43,280 nucleotides of DNA from Streptococcaceae bacterium (lineage in GTDB: Bacteria; Bacillota; Bacilli; Lactobacillales; Streptococcaceae): positions 1 through 43,280 of the forward strand of contig JAIRWF010000023.1 of assembly GCA_031253335.1 (NCBI GenBank), given 5' to 3'. A program made the translations under genes and the position numbers. The notes under the pieces were generated by a model. The model did not search any database and had not been told where the DNA came from. It saw only the letters and a program-made list of their open reading frames with translations. Within the stretch, counting starts at the first letter, position 1. Each line of letters starts with the position of its first letter. This document shows positions 36,464 through 43,280 of this stretch, in pieces.

Positions 36464-36496
36464 ATTGTAACAAAAAAATGCAGCAAAGGCTGCATT
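36464..36496 (-). terminator. Terminator after the PAS gene, overlapping the FemABX promoter
   Basis: Minus strand AATGCAGC (36496-36488 side) pairs with GCTGCATT (36484-36477) around a 4-nt loop and is followed by a T7 run. The FemABX extended -10 (TGTTACAAT, hexamer 36469-36464) starts directly at the end of that run, 6 nt before its ATG. Confidence 0.75.
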
Positions 36497-36501
36497 CATT
36501 A

Positions 36502-36990
36502 TTAGGCCGTCTTTTCACTGTTGTGTGGCGTCCGCACCCCGCGCATCCCTTGAATCCGCTTGATATCTCCTGTAAATTCCATACAACCAAGATAAGTCCC
36601 ATCCAAGTCGCGCAGCGCGTAATAGTTGATATAACAGGTCCGCCCGCCCATTGGGAACCATTGTTCATAGTGGCTTGCACTGCCATCATGGAAACTATCC
36701 AAGATTTTCTGTACAGTAGGTCTGATGCGTGCCGGCTCCTCAGGATGTAGCTCAATCAAGTGTTTTCCCAGTTGATCTGTAAAGCGCGTGTGCATACGTG
36801 CATTGCCATCTGTGAAATACACAAAATGGTCCTCGGCATCTATCAAGTCAATCTCAAACGGCATTGTATTGAGAAAAGCCCTGAGCAATTTCAAATCAAA
36901 CTGCCCTGTTGGTAAATGAATCGTCCCATCCCCTGCAATAAAGGTCAGTGGATTTGCTTCTTCTGCGTTATAAATTTGGTTTGTTGACAT
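36502..36990 (-). CDS. PAS-domain protein, DUF438 C-terminal type
   Basis: A 162-residue soluble protein whose middle and C-terminal parts (about 40-145) look like the PAS domain found at the end of DUF438 proteins: PFEIDLIDAEDHFVYFTDG, FTDQLGKHLIELHPEE, and NYYALRDLDGTYLGCMEFTGDI. Such PAS domains sense or bind small ligands or haem. There is no output domain, so it would act alone or bind a partner. The start has GAAGGAG and overlaps apbE by 23 nt, so the two are co-expressed. Confidence 0.82.
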   Translation of the reverse strand: MSTNQIYNAEEANPLTFIAGDGTIHLPTGQFDLKLLRAFLNTMPFEIDLIDAEDHFVYFTDGNARMHTRFTDQLGKHLIELHPEEPARIRPTVQKILDSFHDGSASHYEQWFPMGGRTCYINYYALRDLDGTYLGCMEFTGDIKRIQGMRGVRTPHNSEKTA

Positions 36991-37942
36991 TATTTGTCTC
37001 CTTCAAAAAATAATTTTTATCTAATAGTCGTAGTTCATCGGGGGCAAACCCAACCGTGGTTATGCTTTTGTCCTGATAGGCAAAAATTGCTCCCAAATGT
37101 CCTGCCTCTTGCATCCAGCCATTAGTCAGCTCTCCCGCAAAAAACAAACGTGTCGTCTCAATCTCTGCAGCAACTGACGTCTCCGTCATCACCGTCACAC
37201 TCGCAAGCGGGGTCTCAAGGGGATAGCCCGTCTCAGGGTCCATGATGTGGTGAAACCGATCCCGTCCAACATCAAGATGACGCTCAGCAATGCCTGAAGT
37301 TACAACCGAACACTCCCCCACGGAAAATTGCGCGATATCTGGGGCATGGCTCGCAAGCGGGCTCCGAAGTCCCACTCGCCAGCGTTTATCCTCTTGATGC
37401 TGGGCATCTCCTACAAAAAGCAAATTCCCACCGAGGTTAATCAAACCCTGCTTGACCCCATCACGACGCCAGAAGTCTTTAAGCCGGTCAGCGATAAAGC
37501 CTTTTCCGATCGCCCCCAAGTCAAGCGCCATCCCCTCTTTTTCAAGGCGCACCGTTGCGGCCGCATCGTTTAGGCTGACTAGCTCAGGGTCACACAGGGC
37601 TTTAGCCTGTGCAATCTCAGACTCATTTGGTTTTCTTGCATCTTGAAAGCCGATATGCCAGAGCTTTGTCAAAGGGCCGATCAAGGCATTAAATCCCATA
37701 TTCTCTTGACTTGTGCGCACGGCAAGAGCCACAAGCTCATAAATCTCACGCGGGAGCTCAACCTCTCTTTTTCCTGCCGCCTGATTGACCGACTGGATCA
37801 ACGACGTCTCCCGATTGACTGTGAGCATGTCCTCGTAATGTCGCACAAGCGCCTCTGAGCGCTCAAGCAAATCCTCAGGTGTCTCCCCATAAGTTTTAAG
37901 TGTAATCAGCGTCCCAAGGGCCCGAAAATGGCTCTCAGCCAT
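36968..37942 (-). CDS. apbE: FAD:protein FMN transferase (ApbE)
   Basis: A 324-residue flavin transferase that moves FMN from FAD to a Thr/Ser of target proteins. Motifs: ALGTLITLKTYG, GFNALIGPLTKLWHIG, DLGAIGKGFIADRL, LINLGGNLLFVG, VVTSGIAERHLDVG, and HIMDPETGYPLETPL with the metal ligands. No signal peptide or lipobox is present, so it probably works in the cytoplasm. The ATG overlaps the stop of the upstream flavinylation-repeat fragment by one base (TAATG), and there is no own Shine-Dalgarno, so the substrate and the enzyme were translated together. Confidence 0.93.
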   Translation of the reverse strand: MAESHFRALGTLITLKTYGETPEDLLERSEALVRHYEDMLTVNRETSLIQSVNQAAGKREVELPREIYELVALAVRTSQENMGFNALIGPLTKLWHIGFQDARKPNESEIAQAKALCDPELVSLNDAAATVRLEKEGMALDLGAIGKGFIADRLKDFWRRDGVKQGLINLGGNLLFVGDAQHQEDKRWRVGLRSPLASHAPDIAQFSVGECSVVTSGIAERHLDVGRDRFHHIMDPETGYPLETPLASVTVMTETSVAAEIETTRLFFAGELTNGWMQEAGHLGAIFAYQDKSITTVGFAPDELRLLDKNYFLKETNNVNKPNL

Positions 37943-38244
37943 TAGTGCTGACTTGCTCCCGTTGATGTATCTGGCTGACCTTGCTGATTTGTCGCCACTT
38001 CAGCTTCTTGGCGAACGCTCGCACCCGTCTCTGCGTCTTTTTCATGTTGGCTGGCACCTGTTGTGGCATCTGCTTCTGTCAAGGCAACGACTTCAACCCA
38101 CCAGCCATCACCTGCCTCAGAAAGATCTGTACCTGCAGCGGGCTTCGCCACGGCGGGACGTGTTTCAGATTGACTTGCACCCGTATCGGCATCCGTTTTT
38201 TCTTCACGCTGCGACGCACCTGTATCCGCATCTGTTTGCGGGGT
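37942..38244 (-). pseudogene. 3' stump of a protein with five ApbE flavinylation-type motifs
   Basis: The frame is open for 100 codons before the stop that overlaps apbE, and is closed upstream by TAG at 38245-38247. No good start or Shine-Dalgarno is visible, so it looks like the C-terminal remains of a larger gene cut by the adjacent element. It encodes DADTGASQ twice, 13 residues apart, then a 30-residue spacer with GDGWWVEVV, then DATTGASQ, DAETGASV and DTSTGASQ, ending QH. D-x-x-(S/T)-G-A-(S/T) is the site that ApbE modifies. There is no complete FMN-binding domain in the part that remains. Confidence 0.7.
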
Positions 38245-38285
38245 CTATTAAGACGCTCTCTTTGATACGCTGTAAAACCGCTTGA

Positions 38286-38345
38286 CACTCCGACATTATG
38301 AATTACACTCCAACATATTGCATAGCACTCCGACATTATTTATAT
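38286..38345. repeat. Three 20-bp direct repeats at the element end
   Basis: CACTCCGACATTAT (38286), CACTCCAACATATT (38306) and CACTCCGACATTAT (38326) recur with an exact 20-bp period. They lie between the host gene stump and the recombinase stop. They may be protein-binding iterons, for example for a recombination or excision factor. Confidence 0.65.
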
Positions 38346-38382
38346 CCCCTCCATTATACCAGATACCGACAAACTTTACCGC

Positions 38383-38421
38383 ATGAAAAAAGCGCCCAAC
38401 ATCACTGTTGAGCGCCTTTTC
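38383..38421 (-). terminator. Terminator after the primase-recombinase gene
   Basis: GCGC-C-CAACA pairs with TGTTG-A-GCGC around TCAC, and on the minus strand a T6 run follows. It ends transcription of the mobile-element gene before the host stump. Confidence 0.8.
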
Positions 38422-38431
38422 AAATGTCATC

Positions 38432-41404
38432 CTAAGCCACCTTGATTTTCGTTCCGTCCTTAAAAGTAATACTGACATCTTTTTTGCTGCGAACAGTGAT
38501 TGACTCGACAAGGCTCAACCAAACATCCTCGTCAAATTCAGTAATCAAATCAAGTTTTTCCAACTCATCAAGAAAGGCTTCAACTTGTTCTCCGCGAGCT
38601 TGCTTTTCAAGAATGGTCTGTGAATGTTTATCATACTTCGCTTTGGCTTTGTCAAAGCGCTCCACCAAAGCGTTATAGCGTTCTTCATACGCCGCTTGGT
38701 CAAGAGCGACCTTCGCATTTTCACTGATGCAATCCTGAATCATCTCGGCGACGATGTTAACCTCGCTTTCAAGCCTAGATTGCTCTTTTTCCAGCTTTTG
38801 AGTAGAAAACAAAGTGTCCTTAATCTCTTGGAAATGAGCGAGTATTTCTCCTTTAGTCTTAATCAACTGATTTGCGGCTTTAATGAAAAGCTCTTTAATT
38901 TCATCCTCGGTCAGATGAGGTGTCTGGCATTTCATCGTACCTGAGAACTTGTGATTACAGAGCCAGACCACACGACGATACTGATCGTTGGAGTGCCAAA
39001 CTTTAGAACCATACCAGCTACCGCAATCCCCACAGATGATTTTGCTAGAAAAGATATTAACGGAGCTTAGACGATTTTTACCCATCTTGCGGAGCGCCAT
39101 CTGCTTTTGTACCAAATCAAATACTTCTGGTTCAATAATGGCTTCATGGTTGCCCTTCACGTAATACTGAGGAATTTCGCCTTCATTCGCTTTTTTCTCT
39201 TTGGTTAGAAAATCCACCGTATAACTTTTTTGAAGCAATGCATCCCCTTTGTACTTCTCATTGGTTAGGATGCTCCTGACAGACTGCGTACTCCATTTTG
39301 TTTTTCCACCTGGTGTGGAGATGCCGTCATCCGTGAGCTGATGGGCAATCATATGTGGAGACTTCCCCTTTAAAAATAACCCATAAATTCTCTTAACAGT
39401 TTTTGCCTGTTCGGGATTGACAACCAGATCCCCATCCTCACCACGGTCGTAGCCCAAGAATCGGTTGAAAGGAACCGTCACTTTGCCGTCAGCGAAACGC
39501 TTTCTTTGCCCCCAGGTACAGTTTTCAGAGATTGAGCGCGATTCCTCCTGTGCCAAGCTGGACATGATTGTGATGAGCAGCTCGCCCTTGCTATCGAGCG
39601 TCCAGATGTTTTCTTTTTCAAAATATATCTCGATGCCCTTTTCCTTGAGCTGTCTGACTGTTGTTAAGCTATCCACCGTATTTCGCGCAAAGCGGCTGAC
39701 CGATTTAGTCACAATCAAATCAATCCTTCCACCAAGCGCATCGGCAATCATACGTTTAAAGCCTTCGCGTCTTTTGGTTGAAGTCGCCGATATTCCATCA
39801 TCCGTATAAACCTCGACAAACTTTAGTATCTCGGAAGACAGAGCTCCCGCATAACTCCCTAACACCCTGAATATGGCGTTCCAAAAAGTCGACTTGCCAT
39901 TTTGCCCCTCGCCATATGCAATAATCAATGCTTCTTGTCTTATCTTGCCAATTGCGGCCAAGCCCACAATTTTTTGGACATACTCCATGAGAGCTCGGTC
40001 GTGGCAGAAAACCAAATTCAAAGCGTCCTGCCACATCTTTGCTCCTTCATCACCTGGATCAATACTGGTCAGTTGCGTTATAAAATCAAGCGGTTCATGT
40101 TTTTGCGGTAGTCCCGTGCGTAAGTCATAGGTTGCGGACGGGGTATTGAGCAAGAACTCATTATCATCTAACGTTTCAATCTCAATTGGTAAATGTGGTT
40201 CGGCCATAGCAAGCGCGGATTTAATATAACGTGAATCACGGCGCTTAATGGCATACTTTTGATAAACCTCAGCCGCCTCAAACTTTTTGAATGTGCTGGA
40301 CTGCTCATGATTAAACAGCGATAGTGCCTTTTTGGGGCCCACCGTGGCTAAAAGGTCAAGTGTGCCGTTTATCTTCATCTCTTCTTTAACTTTTGCCATT
40401 TCAGTCGCGGCTTCTTCAAGTTGTCGGTCTGTTAATTCTTGCGCAATCCCTACCGCGTCTTCTTCCGATATTTTCCAATAGCTACCGTCATAGACCAAAA
40501 AGCCAAGCTTAGGAGTAAACCGCAAAGTATCACCATATTCTCTCGCCAGCACTTTCGCTTGCCCGACATCAGAAAAGTCAGTAGGTAACAACTGCAAATC
40601 TGCGTTATACAGCTCCGGCGGGACATATCCTTCCTGCAAAGCGACTTTTTTCCCAAATTGGACAGCGCTTCCCCAGATCGTATGAAGCTCGCTGTCCTCA
40701 AGAGGCGGATTGCACTTTTCGTTCGCTTTCAGAAATAGGCGGTATGACTCCTCAGTGTTCCCATAACGCTTGACTAGTTTTCCCGCAATATGTGAAAGAG
40801 TGTTGTTGCGACTTCCTTCTTGGATTTGGCTTTGAGCTGTATCCCAGTTTGCGAACTCATCATCGGCCTCGAATTTGGAGGCATCCAAATAATCTGAAAT
40901 CGTGCTCTGCCCATCATAAATGTTCACCTCGGGCTTCTCAACTCCATAAAGAAAACGCGAGGAATCGAGCGCTGCTTTGTCAAAGTAAGGAAACAGCTCC
41001 CAGACTTGTTGCTTGAGCTTTGCGTATTTGCTGGCAGACCTAATCGGACTTATTGGAAAGTACACATGAAAACGCGGCCTGGCGGTCTGATTATCCTTTG
41101 GCTTCATGTGGTTTCGTGAATAGACCACCGCAAAGGCAACATCCGGGAAAGCGAGCTCTACTTCAAAAGGCGTTACCCAGTTTTTGGAATTCTCGCTATG
41201 CGTATTATCACAGTCAAGAGGCAGGCAATCCGCCTGCATAAAATTGTCGTTACCGCGTCTGTTGCCTTTATACTCCGCCGCCACATGGTCGGAGCTGGCC
41301 GCGCGCATTAAGCTCTTTTCATCCGTTATATCTACCTTGTTTGGATAAAACGTATTGGTCTGATCGCCAATGGTGTTGGCCGTATATAGGGTAAATTGGG
41401 TCAC
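38432..41404 (-). CDS. Chimera: primase-helicase N-terminal half fused to a truncated large serine recombinase
   Basis: A 990-codon gene. Residues 1 to about 525 are a phage or plasmid primase-helicase: a primase-like region (DCDN near 63), a PriCT-like helical segment (about 195-260), a D5_N-like region, and a Walker A GEGQNGKST (about 497). It stops short of Walker B. From about 527 (KFVEVYTDDGISATS) it continues as a large serine recombinase with TKSVSRFARNTVDSL, a recombinase domain, a zinc ribbon (CGDC, later WLCNHK and KCQ), and a coiled coil. The usual N-terminal ~50 residues with the catalytic Ser are missing. Start GTG at 41404 overlaps the DUF4406-like stop (GTGA) and has AGGAGG. 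The protein is probably neither a helicase nor an active integrase. Confidence 0.85.
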   Translation of the reverse strand: MTQFTLYTANTIGDQTNTFYPNKVDITDEKSLMRAASSDHVAAEYKGNRRGNDNFMQADCLPLDCDNTHSENSKNWVTPFEVELAFPDVAFAVVYSRNHMKPKDNQTARPRFHVYFPISPIRSASKYAKLKQQVWELFPYFDKAALDSSRFLYGVEKPEVNIYDGQSTISDYLDASKFEADDEFANWDTAQSQIQEGSRNNTLSHIAGKLVKRYGNTEESYRLFLKANEKCNPPLEDSELHTIWGSAVQFGKKVALQEGYVPPELYNADLQLLPTDFSDVGQAKVLAREYGDTLRFTPKLGFLVYDGSYWKISEEDAVGIAQELTDRQLEEAATEMAKVKEEMKINGTLDLLATVGPKKALSLFNHEQSSTFKKFEAAEVYQKYAIKRRDSRYIKSALAMAEPHLPIEIETLDDNEFLLNTPSATYDLRTGLPQKHEPLDFITQLTSIDPGDEGAKMWQDALNLVFCHDRALMEYVQKIVGLAAIGKIRQEALIIAYGEGQNGKSTFWNAIFRVLGSYAGALSSEILKFVEVYTDDGISATSTKRREGFKRMIADALGGRIDLIVTKSVSRFARNTVDSLTTVRQLKEKGIEIYFEKENIWTLDSKGELLITIMSSLAQEESRSISENCTWGQRKRFADGKVTVPFNRFLGYDRGEDGDLVVNPEQAKTVKRIYGLFLKGKSPHMIAHQLTDDGISTPGGKTKWSTQSVRSILTNEKYKGDALLQKSYTVDFLTKEKKANEGEIPQYYVKGNHEAIIEPEVFDLVQKQMALRKMGKNRLSSVNIFSSKIICGDCGSWYGSKVWHSNDQYRRVVWLCNHKFSGTMKCQTPHLTEDEIKELFIKAANQLIKTKGEILAHFQEIKDTLFSTQKLEKEQSRLESEVNIVAEMIQDCISENAKVALDQAAYEERYNALVERFDKAKAKYDKHSQTILEKQARGEQVEAFLDELEKLDLITEFDEDVWLSLVESITVRSKKDVSITFKDGTKIKVA

Positions 41405-41754
41405 TTGGCCACCTCCTGAAAATTGATGTCAAACCAGCGGATATACTGGCGTCGTTTCTGAGCGATGCTTATCTCTCGCCGCATCCCTTCAGAAATGTAG
41501 TTACCCAAGACCCACATCTCATCACACTTGCCCTGCATGATTTTGTTAAATCGCATGGCGAGCTCACGCTCTTCAGGATTGTCATCATCCATGAATTGCG
41601 GAAACAGCAAATGCGGCGCAAAGGGAATAGCGTCTTCTTCTAGGGCAAAGCGACAAAACTCCCGCGCTCGTTTGGTGTTGCGTTCTACGTCGAGCGAGTA
41701 GGGCGAACAGATGTAAACCAGTGGTCTGTAGTTGTGTTCTTGTTTTTTAGTCAT
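41401..41754 (-). CDS. DUF4406-like protein of the mobile element
   Basis: A 117-residue protein resembling the DUF4406 / nucleoside deoxyribosyltransferase-like family that is common in Firmicute phages: YICSPYSLDVERNTKRAREFCRFA near the start, and MWVLGNYISEGMRREISIA with a conserved Glu later. Its role in phages is not known to me. ATG at 41754 follows AGGAGGT; a GTG three codons earlier is less well placed. It overlaps the primase start by 4 nt. Confidence 0.75.
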   Translation of the reverse strand: MTKKQEHNYRPLVYICSPYSLDVERNTKRAREFCRFALEEDAIPFAPHLLFPQFMDDDNPEERELAMRFNKIMQGKCDEMWVLGNYISEGMRREISIAQKRRQYIRWFDINFQEVAK

Positions 41755-41827
41755 TAATACCACCTCCTACCCATTAGCAAAAAAAGCCTTGGGAGTAAAC
41801 CCGAGTAAACTCAAAAAAGCAAAATTG

Positions 41828-41856
41828 TTGAATTTCGTTTGTATATATGATATTAT
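41828..41856 (+). promoter_or_regulatory. Promoter of the toxin-antitoxin operon
   Basis: TTGAAT (41828-41833), 17 bp, TATTAT (41851-41856). The spacer and -10 are AT-rich with an imperfect palindrome (ATATATGATATTATAT), a plausible operator for the antitoxin. Confidence 0.5.
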
Positions 41857-41901
41857 ATTTTTGTAATTCATCATGAAATACGAAGAATAAGGAGAACCAT
41901 T

Positions 41902-42189
41902 ATGAACCCTAACGCAAAAAACACTCAAGTGAGCTTTAGAAGTAATGCGGACATCGTCGCGAAAGCCAAGGAGATTTTCCGGGCAAACAATATTGATATG
42001 ACATTAGCCTTGAACCATTTTTTGGCGCGGACAGTCGAAGAAAACGCTCTGCCTTTCGCTGTCTACGACGAAGAAGCCGAAAGGGTCTATGCGGAGCTAA
42101 AAACGGAAATCGGTAAAGCTTTCAAGAGCTTAGAGGCTGGGGATTTCGTGGATGCCAGTGAGGTGGAGGCAAAATGGAACGAGAGCTGA
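41902..42189 (+). CDS. RelB/DinJ-type antitoxin
   Basis: A 95-residue protein. The N-terminal half is a ribbon-helix-helix domain (QVSFRSNADIVAKAKEIFRANNIDMTLALNHFLAR), as in RelB/DinJ, and the C-terminal half is acidic and likely binds the toxin. A clear AAGGAGA precedes ATG. The 3' end overlaps the toxin start by 16 nt. It should repress its own promoter with the toxin. Confidence 0.85.
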   Translation: MNPNAKNTQVSFRSNADIVAKAKEIFRANNIDMTLALNHFLARTVEENALPFAVYDEEAERVYAELKTEIGKAFKSLEAGDFVDASEVEAKWNES

Positions 42190-42539
42190 AATATATCCGT
42201 GAAGCCACTCAAGATTTAGACAACATCCACGACTATATCGCCGAGAATTTTTATTCTGAAGGCATCGCTAAAGCAACTGTCTCGAAAATCGTGACAGGGA
42301 TTAAGATTTTGAAAACGAGTCCCGGCGTCGGCGTCAGCTTAGACAGAAAAATCGGACGCAAAATCAATCCAAAGTATGAAGTAAAGATGTTAATATTGGA
42401 CCAGTACTTGGCTTTCTATACGGTGACGGACGATCGGGTATTCGTTTTAAGAATCTTGAACGCAAAGCAAGATTATATGCGCTTTTTGAATAATTTTTCT
42501 GCCCTAACAAAGAAGACAAGGGTTAACGAAGAAGACTGA
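42174..42539 (+). CDS. RelE/ParE-family toxin
   Basis: A 121-residue basic protein with a RelE/ParE-fold pattern: LKYIREATQDLDNIHDYIAENF (N-terminal helices), a central strand region with GRKINPKYEVKMLILDQYLAFYTV, and VFVLRILNAKQDYMRFL at the C-terminal end. It either cuts mRNA on the ribosome or inhibits gyrase; the sequence does not decide. It is translated from within the antitoxin gene. Both genes look intact and would help keep the element in the chromosome. Confidence 0.83.
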   Translation: MERELKYIREATQDLDNIHDYIAENFYSEGIAKATVSKIVTGIKILKTSPGVGVSLDRKIGRKINPKYEVKMLILDQYLAFYTVTDDRVFVLRILNAKQDYMRFLNNFSALTKKTRVNEED

Positions 42540-42561
42540 TAACTTTAAGGCTATCGGTTTT
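42536..42561. terminator. Weak terminator between the toxin and methyltransferase genes
   Basis: GATA-AC and G-CTATC pair around TTTAAG, followed by T6 on the plus strand. The stem is short and imperfect. Confidence 0.4.
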
Positions 42562-43280
42562 TTATTCCAATCTTTCCCCAATCGCTCGGATGACCGATAC
42601 TGTTACAGAATTTCCTGCCTGTTTGTAAAGCTGACTGTCGCTATTGACAGCTTGAGCCGCGTCAAAGGCTGAGTCAGGGAAGGCTTGCAGACGCCAACAT
42701 TCTCTTGGCGTCAGTTTTCTGATTCGCGTTCCAACAAGCACTCCATCAGGCTGGGTAGCAACTGTACCGCTATAGCCCTTCCTCACGGAACCCCTCGCTT
42801 TGGGCTGAAAGCTGATATTGTCTCCGTGGCGCGCCTCAAGTGCCGGAGTATGCGGACTGTTGTTTTTTATCATTATGCCATGACGGTCTTGTGCCGTCAA
42901 CGTAAACATATCTTCTCCATTCTCTTTGAAGCGCCTGCCGTTTTGCCGCTTTTCATCACGTTCCGGCGTTAAGACAGGAATGACTACTTTGGCTTGCGTG
43001 TCGCCTGACTTATATTGCGTCGCAAGTACGGTAGGCACCACATCACTCTCAGTATGCGTTACTTGACGTTTCCCGTTTTCCCGGCTTACCTGGGGCATGA
43101 GGATTTTTGGCTCTTGCCCGCCGCCTTGCATCGTATGCAGAGTAGGAGAAAGTCCCTCCGCCGCATATACTCTTCGGGTCATGTCATTTGTATATGTGCC
43201 GCTTTTTTCGAGATGACCGGCGACGATTATGTCTGTTTTCCGAGTCTGCTCAATATAAGTGCCCTCTCGCTGTGCTGCGG
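42562..43280 (-). CDS. DNA (cytosine-5-)-methyltransferase, C-terminal part (runs off the right edge)
   Basis: The frame is open to the window end, so only the last ~240 residues are visible. They show the phage-type target-recognition region (AGHLEKSGTY, VYAAEGLSPTLHTMQGGGQEPKI) and the conserved C-terminal motifs IX and X: RIRKLTPRECWRLQAFPD and QLYKQAGNSVTVSVI. The catalytic PCQ and SAM-binding motifs must lie beyond 43280. It probably modifies element DNA against host restriction. An internal ATG at 43182 is not the start. Confidence 0.9.
   Translation of the reverse strand, partial: AAQREGTYIEQTRKTDIIVAGHLEKSGTYTNDMTRRVYAAEGLSPTLHTMQGGGQEPKILMPQVSRENGKRQVTHTESDVVPTVLATQYKSGDTQAKVVIPVLTPERDEKRQNGRRFKENGEDMFTLTAQDRHGIMIKNNSPHTPALEARHGDNISFQPKARGSVRKGYSGTVATQPDGVLVGTRIRKLTPRECWRLQAFPDSAFDAAQAVNSDSQLYKQAGNSVTVSVIRAIGERLE

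Noticed and set aside
38079-38336. 85-codon frame across the junction (MSECYAICW start)
   Set aside because: It runs through the stump in a different frame, has low-complexity basic content and no homology I recognise.

Overview
The window looks like the chromosome of a member of the Streptococcaceae, most likely Lactococcus or a close relative. The evidence is the purD-purE-purK order behind a PurR-type activator box (perfect match to AWWWCCGAACWWT), the rsmH-ftsL-pbpX-mraY cluster, a PcsB-type CHAP protein, the nrdR-dnaB-dnaI-der neighbourhood, ccrZ next to trmB, and a small SRP RNA beside tadA. Base composition looks richer in G+C than L. lactis; this was judged by eye, so species is left open.

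Layout. 1-461: 3' end of an ISNCY-type transposase. 587-820: rpsT on the plus strand. From 854 to about 38.2 kb almost everything is on the minus strand: purK-purE-purD, a Gfo/Idh/MocA oxidoreductase with leuS, prs, ftsY with a membrane protein and a Cof-type HAD phosphatase, an SseB-TyrA fusion, der, a nitroreductase, dnaI-dnaB-nrdR, trmB-ccrZ, a hairpin-rich 0.4 kb gap, veg, dnaC-rplI-gdpP, and a HAD phosphatase diverging from a plus-strand aspartate kinase. Then come a HAD-pyrophosphohydrolase fusion, ffs (SRP RNA), tadA-MBL hydrolase-DUF1275-mraY-pbpX-ftsL-rsmH, pcsB, a FemABX enzyme, a PAS protein, apbE and the 3' stump of a gene encoding repeated flavinylation motifs.

From about 38.25 kb to the right edge lies a mobile element (prophage or integrative element): a 990-residue chimera of a primase-helicase N-terminal half and a headless large serine recombinase, a DUF4406-like protein, a RelB/RelE-type toxin-antitoxin pair and the C-terminal part of a DNA cytosine methyltransferase.

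Signals that gene calls alone do not explain: (1) a 14-bp palindrome, TGTCAAATTTGACA, recurs eight times exactly and about nine more times with one or two changes, mostly inside host genes and not in the mobile element; (2) seven genes have a -10 hexamer only 5-8 nt from the start codon and so are predicted to be leaderless or nearly so; for purD the PurBox centre lies exactly 76 bp from the A of ATG; (3) aspartate kinase and a HAD gene diverge from one palindromic -35 (TTGCAA); (4) the gap upstream of ccrZ is a compact set of nested hairpins with paired (covarying) changes; (5) five D-x-x-T-G-A-S flavinylation-type motifs lie immediately upstream of apbE, cut off by the mobile element; (6) the primase-recombinase fusion has lost the catalytic serine and the helicase Walker B, so the element is probably immobile on its own.
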